Source of the DNA: an uncultured Marvinbryantia sp.
GTDB lineage: Bacteria > Bacillota > Clostridia > Lachnospirales > Lachnospiraceae
Direction of reading: 5' to 3'
Length of the DNA: 12,662 nt
Assembly (NCBI GenBank): GCA_934394985.1
Contig: CAKRRF010000056.1
Location: 1-12,662, forward strand
In this document: positions 1 through 7,327 of the stretch, piece after piece
How the letters are laid out: every line of letters starts with the position of its first letter
How positions within the stretch are numbered: position 1 is the stretch's first letter
Translations under genes and position numbers: made by a program
The notes under the pieces: model-generated
Databases searched by the model: none
What the model saw: only the letters and a program-made list of their open reading frames with translations
What the model was told of the DNA's origin: nothing

Positions 1-22
1 TACGTTCATACTGATTCTCCAT
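1..22 (-). CDS. possible start of another gene, cut by the left edge
   Basis: An ATG on the minus strand at 22-20 opens a frame reading MENQYER before the window ends. A purine-rich AGAAGAG lies about five bases upstream and could be its ribosome binding site. A perfect TATAAT lies on the same strand at 73-68, within the hairpin at 57-101, but no convincing -35 box stands at the right distance. If real, this would be the next gene downstream of the cluster, either co-transcribed or with its own promoter. Seven codons are too few to identify a product, so this is only a possible start. Confidence 0.3.
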
Positions 23-56
23 AATTTCTCTTCTGTTCAATAAACAATAATTCTAT

Positions 57-101
57 TTGAGCACCTCATTATAAAAATAATTTTTATAACAAGATGCTCA
101 A
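57..101 (-). repeat. long hairpin downstream of the cluster
   Basis: Arms at 57-77 and 81-101 are inverted copies of 21 bases around a three-base loop. Three positions differ between the arms. On the minus-strand RNA all three become G-U wobble pairs, giving an unbroken 21-bp stem, whereas on the plus-strand RNA the same positions are C-A mismatches. This asymmetry suggests the folded form is minus-strand RNA, that is, the 3' end of the cluster transcript. No U-run follows the stem, so it is not a textbook intrinsic terminator. It could be a 3'-end stabiliser, a processing site or a small palindromic element. It also contains a TATAAT that might serve a downstream gene. Confidence 0.75.
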
Positions 102-159
102 TAATATCTACATACAGATGTCTAGCAATGCAAAGAAATTGGTTCTATACTACTAATTT

Positions 160-342
160 TTAGTTTTTAAAATGGAAACATCCATTTCTGTCACTCGGTT
201 TATTATATCCGCCATAGGAACCACGACAGTAAACACGACCATACTGATCCTTGTCGCTCCAGTCTGCATATCTGCAGTCATAGCAATTTCCTTCAAAACA
301 TCCTTCTGGAATTTCAATTTTTAATTCTTTAAAGTCTTTCAT
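160..342 (-). CDS. small Cys-rich protein, possibly metal-binding
   Basis: This 60-residue soluble protein has cysteines at 15, 20, 23, 39 and 55 and a histidine at 57. C20-x2-C23 followed by C39 and C55/H57 resembles a small zinc-ribbon-like knuckle, but metal binding is inferred from spacing only. There is no signal peptide or membrane segment. It is rich in Tyr, Gly and Asp around the cysteines. The start ATG at 342 is preceded by a GGGGGA-type ribosome binding site at suitable distance. It begins 21 bases after the JAB gene stops, so it is probably co-transcribed as the last gene of the cluster. No function is recognised. It might be a small accessory, a substrate or an unrelated hitchhiker. 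Confidence 0.75.
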   Translation of the reverse strand: MKDFKELKIEIPEGCFEGNCYDCRYADWSDKDQYGRVYCRGSYGGYNKPSDRNGCFHFKN

Positions 343-363
343 AATTCTATTCCCCCATTTCTG

Positions 364-789
364 TCAGTCAACAATAAGTTTCTCTTTTGTAATAACCAAT
401 TTTCCCTGCATTTGCTCTGCAATATAGCAAACCATTTTTTTATCTGGCATGACCACTATCGGAAAATATAATCTCTTAAGTTCTAACGGCATATGTTCAA
501 GGATTTTATCTATGTATCTTTTATCGGCCTCAGATAAAGTTTCCACACCCCAAAAATGAGTATGATAAATTCCCATAAAGCTGATATTTTCCATCTGCCA
601 CTGTTTAATTACATTATTTAATTCTTTTACATTCGGAATATAACTGCACATTCTGTCAGCCTGCATTCCTCTGTCAAAATGTTCTGCTGTAATTATCCCA
701 TTCTGTCCTCCGAGGACTCCTCCTGTTTCTGGCGGGCAGGTATTTTGAGAATCTAATATCTTCTTATATATTTCTGATTTTATATGCAT
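364..789 (-). CDS. JAB/JAMM (Mov34/MPN/PAD-1 family) metalloprotease
   Basis: This 141-residue protein consists of a single JAB domain. E21 in the stretch PPETGGVLGG is the upstream catalytic glutamate. H76 and H78 (HTH), then S86 and D89 (SEAD), complete the JAMM pattern H-x-H-x7-S-x2-D. All zinc ligands and catalytic residues are therefore present, and the protein should be an active zinc peptidase or isopeptidase. Family members in bacteria remove ubiquitin-like tags, process sulfur-carrier proteins or cleave partner proteins. No ubiquitin-like, E1 or E2 protein is visible in this window, so a cluster-encoded client is a more likely substrate (inference). The start lies two bases after the stop of the 301-residue gene (TAA-AA-ATG), which implies translational coupling. 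A weak GGAAG site lies about 10 bases upstream. There is no secretion signal, so it acts in the cytoplasm. Confidence 0.9.
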   Translation of the reverse strand: MHIKSEIYKKILDSQNTCPPETGGVLGGQNGIITAEHFDRGMQADRMCSYIPNVKELNNVIKQWQMENISFMGIYHTHFWGVETLSEADKRYIDKILEHMPLELKRLYFPIVVMPDKKMVCYIAEQMQGKLVITKEKLIVD

Positions 790-791
790 TT

Positions 792-1697
792 TTAAGTATC
801 TTCCGGATTTTCTTTAAATTCGTACTGGACTATAGAATATTCTTCCACATAGGTTTCCTGAGAATTTCCATCTGAATCAGACCGTGTTTCCATATTCGGC
901 TGCTTCTGCAACTTCTGCGTTAATGAAGACAGTACAATATTTCCATCTTTGTCCCTGCAGGAATCTAGCGTTTCTTTGTCAGTAAAATAAGAACTGTAGA
1001 TTTTTTCTCCATTACCCACTCCTGGAACTAACTGATAATATACATCTCCATCCTTTAATTCTTTTGGATTTGTCCAGCCATCAGGATGATATTCTCCTTT
1101 CATATCTTCCTGATTCCCAATCGGGTGTAAAAAATCTTCTTGTTTCTCACCCGGTGGTACAATCCTGAGACATTCTGTTGAAGGCGTATTTTCATCCAGA
1201 TATTTCAAGTCGTCTTCTGATAAATCAGTATCTCTTGCTGACGCATTTTCATATTTAAGATCATGAGTTGTGGATTCGTCCAATTGAACTAAATCTTCTT
1301 CCATCAAAGGTCTGTTATCCAAATGAACCTGATATCCGTCTTCATGTATCCTGATATCAGAAGAATATCTATCCATCTCCGGATTAAATCGACAGACCTC
1401 TCTGCTGACAGGAATCAAATTACCATTCTGCTTTAAAAGCCTGGCATTTTGAATGAAATACTGATTTCCACCACCTTCGCCATAATCACCATTTGCATCT
1501 ACTTTCCCGGAAAAAAATATATGTTTCTGTTTTTTTGAGTCTTCCTGTATGGCTTCTGACTCTTCTATTTTCTCCTCAAACAGATCATTGGAATAATCAT
1601 ATTCTGAACAGGATATTTCTTTACATTTGCTTGAACTTTTATTAGCGATCTCCGTATTTGCATTATTTTCAATGCGCTCATTGAAATTATTTCTCAT
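792..1697 (-). CDS. acidic soluble protein, possible effector or client
   Basis: This 301-residue protein matches no family I can name with confidence. Residues 1-58 are Asn/Glu/Ser/Lys-rich and probably disordered. A Gly-rich stretch, YGEGGGNQYFI, lies at 72-82. Residues 133-144 and 161-172 carry two similar acidic repeats of the form E-[ED]-D-L-x2-LDE-x-T. The segment at about 207-265 (DGW, YYQLVPG, YFTDKETLDSCRD, a Leu-rich helix) is reminiscent of conserved domains in Firmicutes polymorphic toxins. That resemblance is an impression and has not been aligned. No signal peptide or membrane segment is seen. It is coupled to the JAB peptidase gene (two-base gap), so the two products may interact. 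Its start follows an AAAGGG site and a stem-loop at 1712-1736. It could be a substrate, an effector or an adaptor. Confidence 0.7.
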   Translation of the reverse strand: MRNNFNERIENNANTEIANKSSSKCKEISCSEYDYSNDLFEEKIEESEAIQEDSKKQKHIFFSGKVDANGDYGEGGGNQYFIQNARLLKQNGNLIPVSREVCRFNPEMDRYSSDIRIHEDGYQVHLDNRPLMEEDLVQLDESTTHDLKYENASARDTDLSEDDLKYLDENTPSTECLRIVPPGEKQEDFLHPIGNQEDMKGEYHPDGWTNPKELKDGDVYYQLVPGVGNGEKIYSSYFTDKETLDSCRDKDGNIVLSSLTQKLQKQPNMETRSDSDGNSQETYVEEYSIVQYEFKENPEDT

Positions 1698-1711
1698 AAA
1701 TCCCTTTCAAG

Positions 1712-1736
1712 AACGCCCATCATATTGATGGGCGTT
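1712..1736 (-). repeat. intergenic stem-loop inside the cluster
   Basis: A perfect 11-bp inverted repeat (arms at 1712-1722 and 1726-1736, containing GCCCATC/GATGGGC) with a three-base loop lies in the 54-base gap between the J-like/TPR gene and the 301-residue gene. It is GC-rich compared with its surroundings, so it should be stable in RNA. No U-run follows on the minus strand, so it is probably not an efficient intrinsic terminator. It ends close to the ribosome binding site of the 301-residue gene and may set its expression relative to the chaperone genes, through mRNA processing, stability or partial attenuation (inference). Confidence 0.8.
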
Positions 1737-1751
1737 TAAAATAAAAATAGC

Positions 1752-3542
1752 TTAAAACCATCTGCCTGATGCCAGACCTATAATAAATTTCAATATGAGA
1801 CTCATAGTCTGGAGTAAAGCTCTGAATGTAAATTCTGCCATTCTTGCCGTTCCATCGCCTGCCATGCTTATTACTTTTTCAAGTTTTCCTGCCTTACCTG
1901 TAACATAAGATTTATTAATCTGCCAGTATGGTCTGAAACTGAAATAAATAAGCACACCCATAACAAGATACAGGGCAATACCTATTGGAAGAAATCCTTC
2001 TGCAATAACTCCCAGTGCTGTAAAAATAGTTCCGTATGTTGCCAGAGATTTAATTGCCGGCATATTCCAGTCATTCCATGCTTTCTTACCATAGTATTTC
2101 GCACTCTCCAACTGATTCTGTGTATGTTCATCTTCGAAGATTTCAACTGCTTTTGTACGCAGAGTCAGGCATTTCTGATAGGAAGCCTTATCAGCAATAA
2201 ACGTAGCATTCTGCGCAGCGTCATAGTAATAACAGGTGTTTGAATATGCATCCAGATCATACGCAACTCCACGCTTGAAATTATTGTCATCCGGATGTGC
2301 CTCTATATAAGAATCAATTTCCTGAAACGCCAGTTTCTCATCACCACTTCTCAAATGCAGATATACCTGCTCTGAATGACCAATTGAATTATTCGGAGCC
2401 AATTCAAGCAGCCGGTTTATTCTCTGCTGTGCATTTTCGAAGTTCTTTGTACCGATTGTTGCAATTCTGGCTCCCAGCCAATGCAGATTTAGATCTGTCT
2501 TAAAAATTGAAATACCATGGTCAACAACTCCCAGTGCTTTATCATATGTATTCATATCAAAATAACAACGGGCAAGAAGATCATATGCAGAAGCATCATT
2601 CACTTCTCCGGCAACTGCCTCTTCTGCAAATTTAGCAGCCAGTTTAATATTACCTTTACGATAATATGCTCTTGCCTGATCAAGTATTGTCTGAAGTTTT
2701 TCTTCAGCAACATCCACAATCCTGCCAGTTTGATATGCAAGTTCCAACGCCTGATCGTACGCCTGACGTTTTGCAGCTCTGATCAAGTAACGACGGGCAT
2801 CTCGAATATTGTCTATGATCTTATCAATAAGTAAGCTTTGTTCTTTATCATTTGTAGCACCCTGGCGTTGAATCCATATCTTTTCCATATTTTTCAGATG
2901 TTCGCGAATTGTTTTTTCATCCCATGAACGATCAATATCCAGTTCTTTGTAATAATCAACTGTAATATCCATTTTTTTAGCAGATCCAAAAAATGATGTT
3001 TTATTTCCGGAAAAATTATCCGCGTTGGCACGAGTGGTCTTATCTGAGTTAGTGCTCGTATGTGCAGACTGTGAAGTATATGCTGAATCTGCGGTCGAAT
3101 TTCCACCGTTTTGTTCACTGTACATATTATCATCTGTAGAAGCATAATCATTAGCAGCACCATTATAATTCTCACTATTATTTGTAGGAATAACTGTATT
3201 CATTGTCTTGTTGGAAGATAAATTCTCTGCATTCTGTCCTCTGTTAAGAAAGAAAAATGTTATTCCCGGCATCCCGATCAAACTTGCCACTGCAAAAAGC
3301 AAATTCATCTGATGCATAACGTTATAAATAAAATTTATTGCTACAAGCATACATAAAGCATAAAAACCTGCTTTTTTTTGTTTAAACAGCAGAATCGCTA
3401 CTGAAGCAATTTGTGCGGCACCTACAACTATCGTGTAGACTCCCATAGCAGTCGAATAAGAAAGCACATAAAATCCAGATAACACACTTATTACTCCACC
3501 GGCAATTAAAAGCCATAACCATATTTTGCAACCTTTTGTCAT
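1752..3542 (-). CDS. membrane protein with degenerate J domain and TPR-like repeats
   Basis: This 596-residue protein has four predicted membrane helices at about 8-29, 33-53, 58-76 and 79-99. A Ser/Asn/Thr-rich linker follows at about 105-185. Residues 197-265 read like a DnaJ J domain: it opens with DYYKELDI and ends with KRQAYDQAL, close to the usual helix IV ending. The HPD tripeptide between helices II and III, which J proteins need to stimulate Hsp70, is absent and the position reads near IQRQGAT (224-230). TPR-like helical pairs span about 283-415. Two more membrane helices lie at about 500-537 and a hydrophobic stretch at 574-593. The start follows GGGAAAGGA. The dedicated Hsp70 gene ends 31 bases upstream, so this is probably its membrane partner, tethering Hsp70 or presenting clients through the TPRs (inference). 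Without HPD it may recruit Hsp70 but not activate it. Confidence 0.85.
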   Translation of the reverse strand: MTKGCKIWLWLLIAGGVISVLSGFYVLSYSTAMGVYTIVVGAAQIASVAILLFKQKKAGFYALCMLVAINFIYNVMHQMNLLFAVASLIGMPGITFFFLNRGQNAENLSSNKTMNTVIPTNNSENYNGAANDYASTDDNMYSEQNGGNSTADSAYTSQSAHTSTNSDKTTRANADNFSGNKTSFFGSAKKMDITVDYYKELDIDRSWDEKTIREHLKNMEKIWIQRQGATNDKEQSLLIDKIIDNIRDARRYLIRAAKRQAYDQALELAYQTGRIVDVAEEKLQTILDQARAYYRKGNIKLAAKFAEEAVAGEVNDASAYDLLARCYFDMNTYDKALGVVDHGISIFKTDLNLHWLGARIATIGTKNFENAQQRINRLLELAPNNSIGHSEQVYLHLRSGDEKLAFQEIDSYIEAHPDDNNFKRGVAYDLDAYSNTCYYYDAAQNATFIADKASYQKCLTLRTKAVEIFEDEHTQNQLESAKYYGKKAWNDWNMPAIKSLATYGTIFTALGVIAEGFLPIGIALYLVMGVLIYFSFRPYWQINKSYVTGKAGKLEKVISMAGDGTARMAEFTFRALLQTMSLILKFIIGLASGRWF

Positions 3543-3573
3543 AATATCATTCCTTTCCCTTCAGCAAAACTTC

Positions 3574-5151
3574 TTATTCTCCACTAATATCAAGTCTGCT
3601 GATACGCTGTCGGTTCTGTTGAATTTCTTCTTCTGTAAGATTAGAGACTCTGTCAATATGCATTTCCCCTAAATCCTGCTGCAGATCCTGATCATACACC
3701 CTTACATGGATAATTGAGTTTTCATCACAGGAAATCGTCACCTCAATCCCGACAATCTTTTCTCGCGGTGCAATTTCAATTTTGGCTGTTCCAATTACAG
3801 TTACATACCTTAAATCTTCTTCCTCTCCCTGAGTTACCTGAATATACAAATTCTCCTGAAATGGAACTGTTGTGCAATACTGATTTGTACAAGCCGCCGG
3901 TACCTGTGTATTCTTTGGCAAAATAACAGAATTATATTCCTGATCATTTTTACCCATACATACAATTCCGATTCCATGCGACGTAACATCTGTAAATGTA
4001 TACTTCTTAACTGGTTCTGGTATTGCTGCATCCAGAATCTGTCGATTCCCTGTTTCGCCCTGTTCTGTTTTTCTCTGTTCCTTATTTTGTTCTCTTTTTA
4101 ATGATTCCAGTACGTGATATGCCGCACCTATCGCTACTGCCTCATCTGGATGAACTTCTGATGAAGGAGTCATTCCTGTTTCTTCCTCAATGACTTCCTG
4201 TACCAGAGGCATCCTTGTAGAACCACCTACCAAAAGAATTTTATCCAGATCTGTATATTCCAGTCCTGCTTCATCACATGCATTTTCCATACTCGATATA
4301 GTCCCAAATAATACTCCCTCTATCAAGTCTGCAAAATCTTCTCTGGTTAAGGTATACTTGAATGGACGGCCTCCAATATTCAGAACAATATTCGCCTTTT
4401 CTCTTGCAGAAAGAGTTTTCTTTGCTTCTTCTGCTTTTAACTGCAGATCCTGCTGTGCAACAGGATCACTTTGAATATCAAATCCCTGTTCTGCTGCTGC
4501 CTTCGTTACAGCTGCTATAATACACTTATCAAAGTCATAACCACCCAGTTTACGATCTCCAGCTGTAGCAAGCACCGTAATATTTTCTGCATCAAATCGC
4601 AAAATTGTCACATCAAAGGTTCCACCGCCGAGATCATAAACCATAATTGTCTGCTCTTTTTCGTTGTTCTTCGTAATTCCAAAAGCCAGAGCTGCTGCTG
4701 TAGGTTCATTTATAATTCCAATTACATTCAAACCTGCAATTTTGCCTGCATCCATGGTTGCTTTTCTCTGTGCCTCATTAAAGTATGCCGGAACTGTAAT
4801 AACTGCACCATCAACTGATTCACCAAGATGCTTTTCGGCATCCGCTTTCATTTTGGACAAAATAATGGCAGATATAGCCTCCGGAGAATATTTTTCTCCA
4901 TCATCTGTTGAAAACTGATAATCTCTTTCACCCATATGGCGTTTTACAAACTGCTCACAGTTTACAGGTTCAATGATACTCTGATTTTTTGCCTCTTCTC
5001 CAACAATTGTGGAACCATCCTCAAACAAAACTGTAGATGGGGTTATATTCTTACCCTCTGCATTTGGAATTACCACTGGCTGGCCATTGTCATTAATATA
5101 AGCCATACAGGAAAATGTTGTTCCAAGGTCAATGCCTATGTACTTTCCCAT
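3574..5151 (-). CDS. DnaK-like Hsp70 chaperone lacking the C-terminal lid
   Basis: This 525-residue protein has a complete Hsp70 nucleotide-binding domain: phosphate-1 motif IGIDLGTTFS at 5-14, K70 at the DnaK catalytic lysine position, NEPTAAALAFG at 148-158, DLGGGTFDV at 173-181 and LVGGSTRMP at 307-315. It should bind and hydrolyse ATP. At the position of E. coli DnaK T199 (GDTHLGG) it reads GDRKLGG; this position varies in the family. The usual DVLLLDVTPLSLG linker is altered: a charged stretch at about 351-380 is followed by FTDVTSHGIGI. A short beta-rich substrate domain follows, and the protein stops with almost none of the helical lid, against roughly 610-640 residues in housekeeping DnaK. 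No GrpE or ClpB is nearby, so it is a specialised paralogue rather than the housekeeping chaperone. The start has a GAGGG site seven bases upstream. Confidence 0.95.
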   Translation of the reverse strand: MGKYIGIDLGTTFSCMAYINDNGQPVVIPNAEGKNITPSTVLFEDGSTIVGEEAKNQSIIEPVNCEQFVKRHMGERDYQFSTDDGEKYSPEAISAIILSKMKADAEKHLGESVDGAVITVPAYFNEAQRKATMDAGKIAGLNVIGIINEPTAAALAFGITKNNEKEQTIMVYDLGGGTFDVTILRFDAENITVLATAGDRKLGGYDFDKCIIAAVTKAAAEQGFDIQSDPVAQQDLQLKAEEAKKTLSAREKANIVLNIGGRPFKYTLTREDFADLIEGVLFGTISSMENACDEAGLEYTDLDKILLVGGSTRMPLVQEVIEEETGMTPSSEVHPDEAVAIGAAYHVLESLKREQNKEQRKTEQGETGNRQILDAAIPEPVKKYTFTDVTSHGIGIVCMGKNDQEYNSVILPKNTQVPAACTNQYCTTVPFQENLYIQVTQGEEEDLRYVTVIGTAKIEIAPREKIVGIEVTISCDENSIIHVRVYDQDLQQDLGEMHIDRVSNLTEEEIQQNRQRISRLDISGE

Positions 5152-5200
5152 TCCTTATCCCTCTTTCCTTTTCATAATATTTATACTGTTATCAGAAGCA

Positions 5201-6754
5201 TTACCTTCCAAATAACTTTCTTATAAAACTTGATTTCTGTACCTTTACCGTAAACGTTATTTTTTTTCTCCGGGTAACATTTACTACTTCAATCGTTACA
5301 GTACCGATATTCTTTGCCACCACTTTATTTCCAATGATATTTGCAATATTATAATCAGAACTTGTCATAATATAACCTCTGTCAATACTGTTTTCCGGAT
5401 AAACAGCAACATTCACCTCATATTCCTGCATCGGCTGCAGATGTAACTGTCCATCTTTTAAATCAACACTTAAGGACTCCAGATATGGTCTGACTTCACA
5501 ATCACATACAGCAGAAACATTCTCTGCGATACACCATATCTTACACTTTCCCGGTGAATTGCAGGTTAATGTGCCATGCGAATTGACACTGGCAATCGTT
5601 TCATCTGATGATTTCCAGGTAATCGTATTAACATTATCGGCATTTACAGGAGAATAATCATACTGTAGTCTCTTACTGTCACCTGTACCAAGTATCAGTT
5701 CATCATCATTTAAAACAATTTTTTTAATACGATTTCTCTGAATAACATTTATCTCACATACCTGGAAAGGCTTTTTTGTTCCATAATAATATGCTTCTAA
5801 TTGAGTTCTTCCGGGTTTTACACCAAACACGCATAAATTGTCTGTGGTTGCAACTGTATTATCAAGTACTCGAAAAATCACCTGCGGTGGTGACGAAAGT
5901 GGAGGATCCACTGCAATCTGGATAATATTACTCTTCCCGGTCTCTATCGTTTTTTGTATCTTTACACTGACAACCGGCTCAACAGCCGTAAGTTTTGAAA
6001 AATTTATTTCTGTTCCATTAGCAATACTTTCAATGCAATTTCTGAAAGCTAACATAAGCGGAAAACTTAAAAAACAATTCAAAATCACAGAAATAACTTC
6101 CGCCGTCTCACATTCATATGCAAGATATTTATTATGTACTTTTTTTAATTTTGTTTCTGTTCCCTTATAGATCAGAAAAACAGGATTATCTGAATTATAT
6201 TTTTGAACAATCTCTTCTCCTTCTGAAAGATTCTCTGTCAGAATAAATAAAAAAACATTCCTTTTATTTTCAAAACAATTATTTGAGCGATCCAAAATCT
6301 GAACTCGTGTATTACAGAACAGATTACTGATTTCAATACTTCTTATCTCTTCCAGATAATTCTGAAACTCTGGAAAGATAACAAAGTCTGCCTCAATACC
6401 TGTTGACTGAAATTTGATTTCTGTGTTGTTTTTTACAAGCTGATTCAACATTCCAAGTCTTTTCTGAAATGGAATATTGACAGGTGGTAATTCTGAAGAG
6501 AATCTTATACAATGTGAGTTTTGCTCACATTCAAGCTTCATAATGTCTATGCTCCACTCCGTTCCTGTAAATATAACAAAAAAATCATCCCGTACTTCGT
6601 TATAAAGAACATCTAATATTTCAGAATGCCACTTCCAGATATCCTCATCTGCAAATTGAGTTAAACGACTGTATTCGGATGGCTGTTTTCCATCAATAAG
6701 AACAGTAAGTCGTGGAAGATATGGATTGTACTGCATATTTATCTGAGTTGCCAT
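5201..6754 (-). CDS. tandem Big-like Ig-fold protein with unknown N-terminal region
   Basis: This 517-residue protein has an unrecognised N-terminal half, followed by about three tandem bacterial Ig-like (Big) modules. The first is atypical, at about 262-339. The second, at about 343-423, is a clear Big_2-type module: WKSSDETIASVNSHGTLT and PGKCKI match the usual W.S.d..iA.V...G..t..g.G pattern. The third is at about 425-507. Big domains usually sit on secreted or surface proteins, but here the N terminus is polar, with no signal peptide, sortase motif or membrane helix. The protein is therefore probably cytoplasmic or delivered another way. The last residues (SSFIRKLFGR) form a short basic amphipathic tail. 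GGAGG lies about 12 bases before the start, a little far. It sits between the charged small protein and Hsp70, so a scaffold or client role is plausible (inference). Confidence 0.85.
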   Translation of the reverse strand: MATQINMQYNPYLPRLTVLIDGKQPSEYSRLTQFADEDIWKWHSEILDVLYNEVRDDFFVIFTGTEWSIDIMKLECEQNSHCIRFSSELPPVNIPFQKRLGMLNQLVKNNTEIKFQSTGIEADFVIFPEFQNYLEEIRSIEISNLFCNTRVQILDRSNNCFENKRNVFLFILTENLSEGEEIVQKYNSDNPVFLIYKGTETKLKKVHNKYLAYECETAEVISVILNCFLSFPLMLAFRNCIESIANGTEINFSKLTAVEPVVSVKIQKTIETGKSNIIQIAVDPPLSSPPQVIFRVLDNTVATTDNLCVFGVKPGRTQLEAYYYGTKKPFQVCEINVIQRNRIKKIVLNDDELILGTGDSKRLQYDYSPVNADNVNTITWKSSDETIASVNSHGTLTCNSPGKCKIWCIAENVSAVCDCEVRPYLESLSVDLKDGQLHLQPMQEYEVNVAVYPENSIDRGYIMTSSDYNIANIIGNKVVAKNIGTVTIEVVNVTRRKKITFTVKVQKSSFIRKLFGR

Positions 6755-6789
6755 GTTTGTTTATAGCCTCCATAATTATTAACTACATT

Positions 6790-7311
6790 TTAAGATTCTT
6801 CCGCATTATCTGATGAATCATCCATCGCTTCATATTTATTAGGACTTTCTCCTCCTAAAGTTCGTTCTCTCTCAAACCCACCCTTAGGACGATCTTTTAT
6901 TTCACCCGAATCGCCATGTTCTGCATTATATTTCTTTATTTCCTCAGGAGATTGAGTTACTTTTATACGATCCATAAATTCTTCTTTTCGTCCCTTTTTG
7001 GGTTCTGAATCCTCATTTTCCTCAGCTTTATCCGTTTTATCTGCCTCTTTAACTTTTTCTTTAGAAAAGAAATCTTTTATACGCTCAAACATTTTTGGTT
7101 TCTCACTACCATCCGATTTCTTTTGATTTTCCTTAGTATCCTGTGCTTCTTTCCCCTCACTGTTTTCTACCTTTGATTCAAAATCATCTTTATAATCATA
7201 CGCGCCTTCCAGAATCTGATTGTGCCGTTTTTCCGTTTTTTCTGTTGAAGCCTCTTTATTATCTGGATTTTCTTTTGTCTCATTTGTTTCATTAAATTTA
7301 TTAAATGCCAT
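6790..7311 (-). CDS. highly charged, probably disordered small protein
   Basis: This 173-residue protein is dominated by Glu, Lys, Asp, Asn and Ser, with few hydrophobic residues and no cysteine. It is likely to be intrinsically disordered. The one segment with clear amphipathic helix character is around 73-86 (KMFERIKDFFSKEK), which could be a docking or membrane-contact helix. It contains no recognisable catalytic motif, signal peptide or membrane segment. The ribosome binding site GGGGAG lies seven bases before the ATG, overlapping the 16-base gap after the ATPase stop codon, so the gene is co-transcribed with the ATPase. Its composition resembles that of the N-terminal 60 residues of the 301-residue protein, suggesting both could be chaperone clients or flexible linkers (inference). 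No function can be assigned. Confidence 0.8.
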   Translation of the reverse strand: MAFNKFNETNETKENPDNKEASTEKTEKRHNQILEGAYDYKDDFESKVENSEGKEAQDTKENQKKSDGSEKPKMFERIKDFFSKEKVKEADKTDKAEENEDSEPKKGRKEEFMDRIKVTQSPEEIKKYNAEHGDSGEIKDRPKGGFERERTLGGESPNKYEAMDDSSDNAEES

Positions 7312-7327
7312 CCTTCTTCTCCCCGTA

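Noticed and set aside
1712..1736. Intrinsic terminator after the J-like gene
   Set aside because: The stem is strong, but neither strand has a U-run immediately after it.
4190..4918. Open plus-strand frames opposite the Hsp70 gene
   Set aside because: They lie antisense to a gene with clear DnaK motifs, show no family signature and have composition expected from the opposite strand of an AT-rich coding region.
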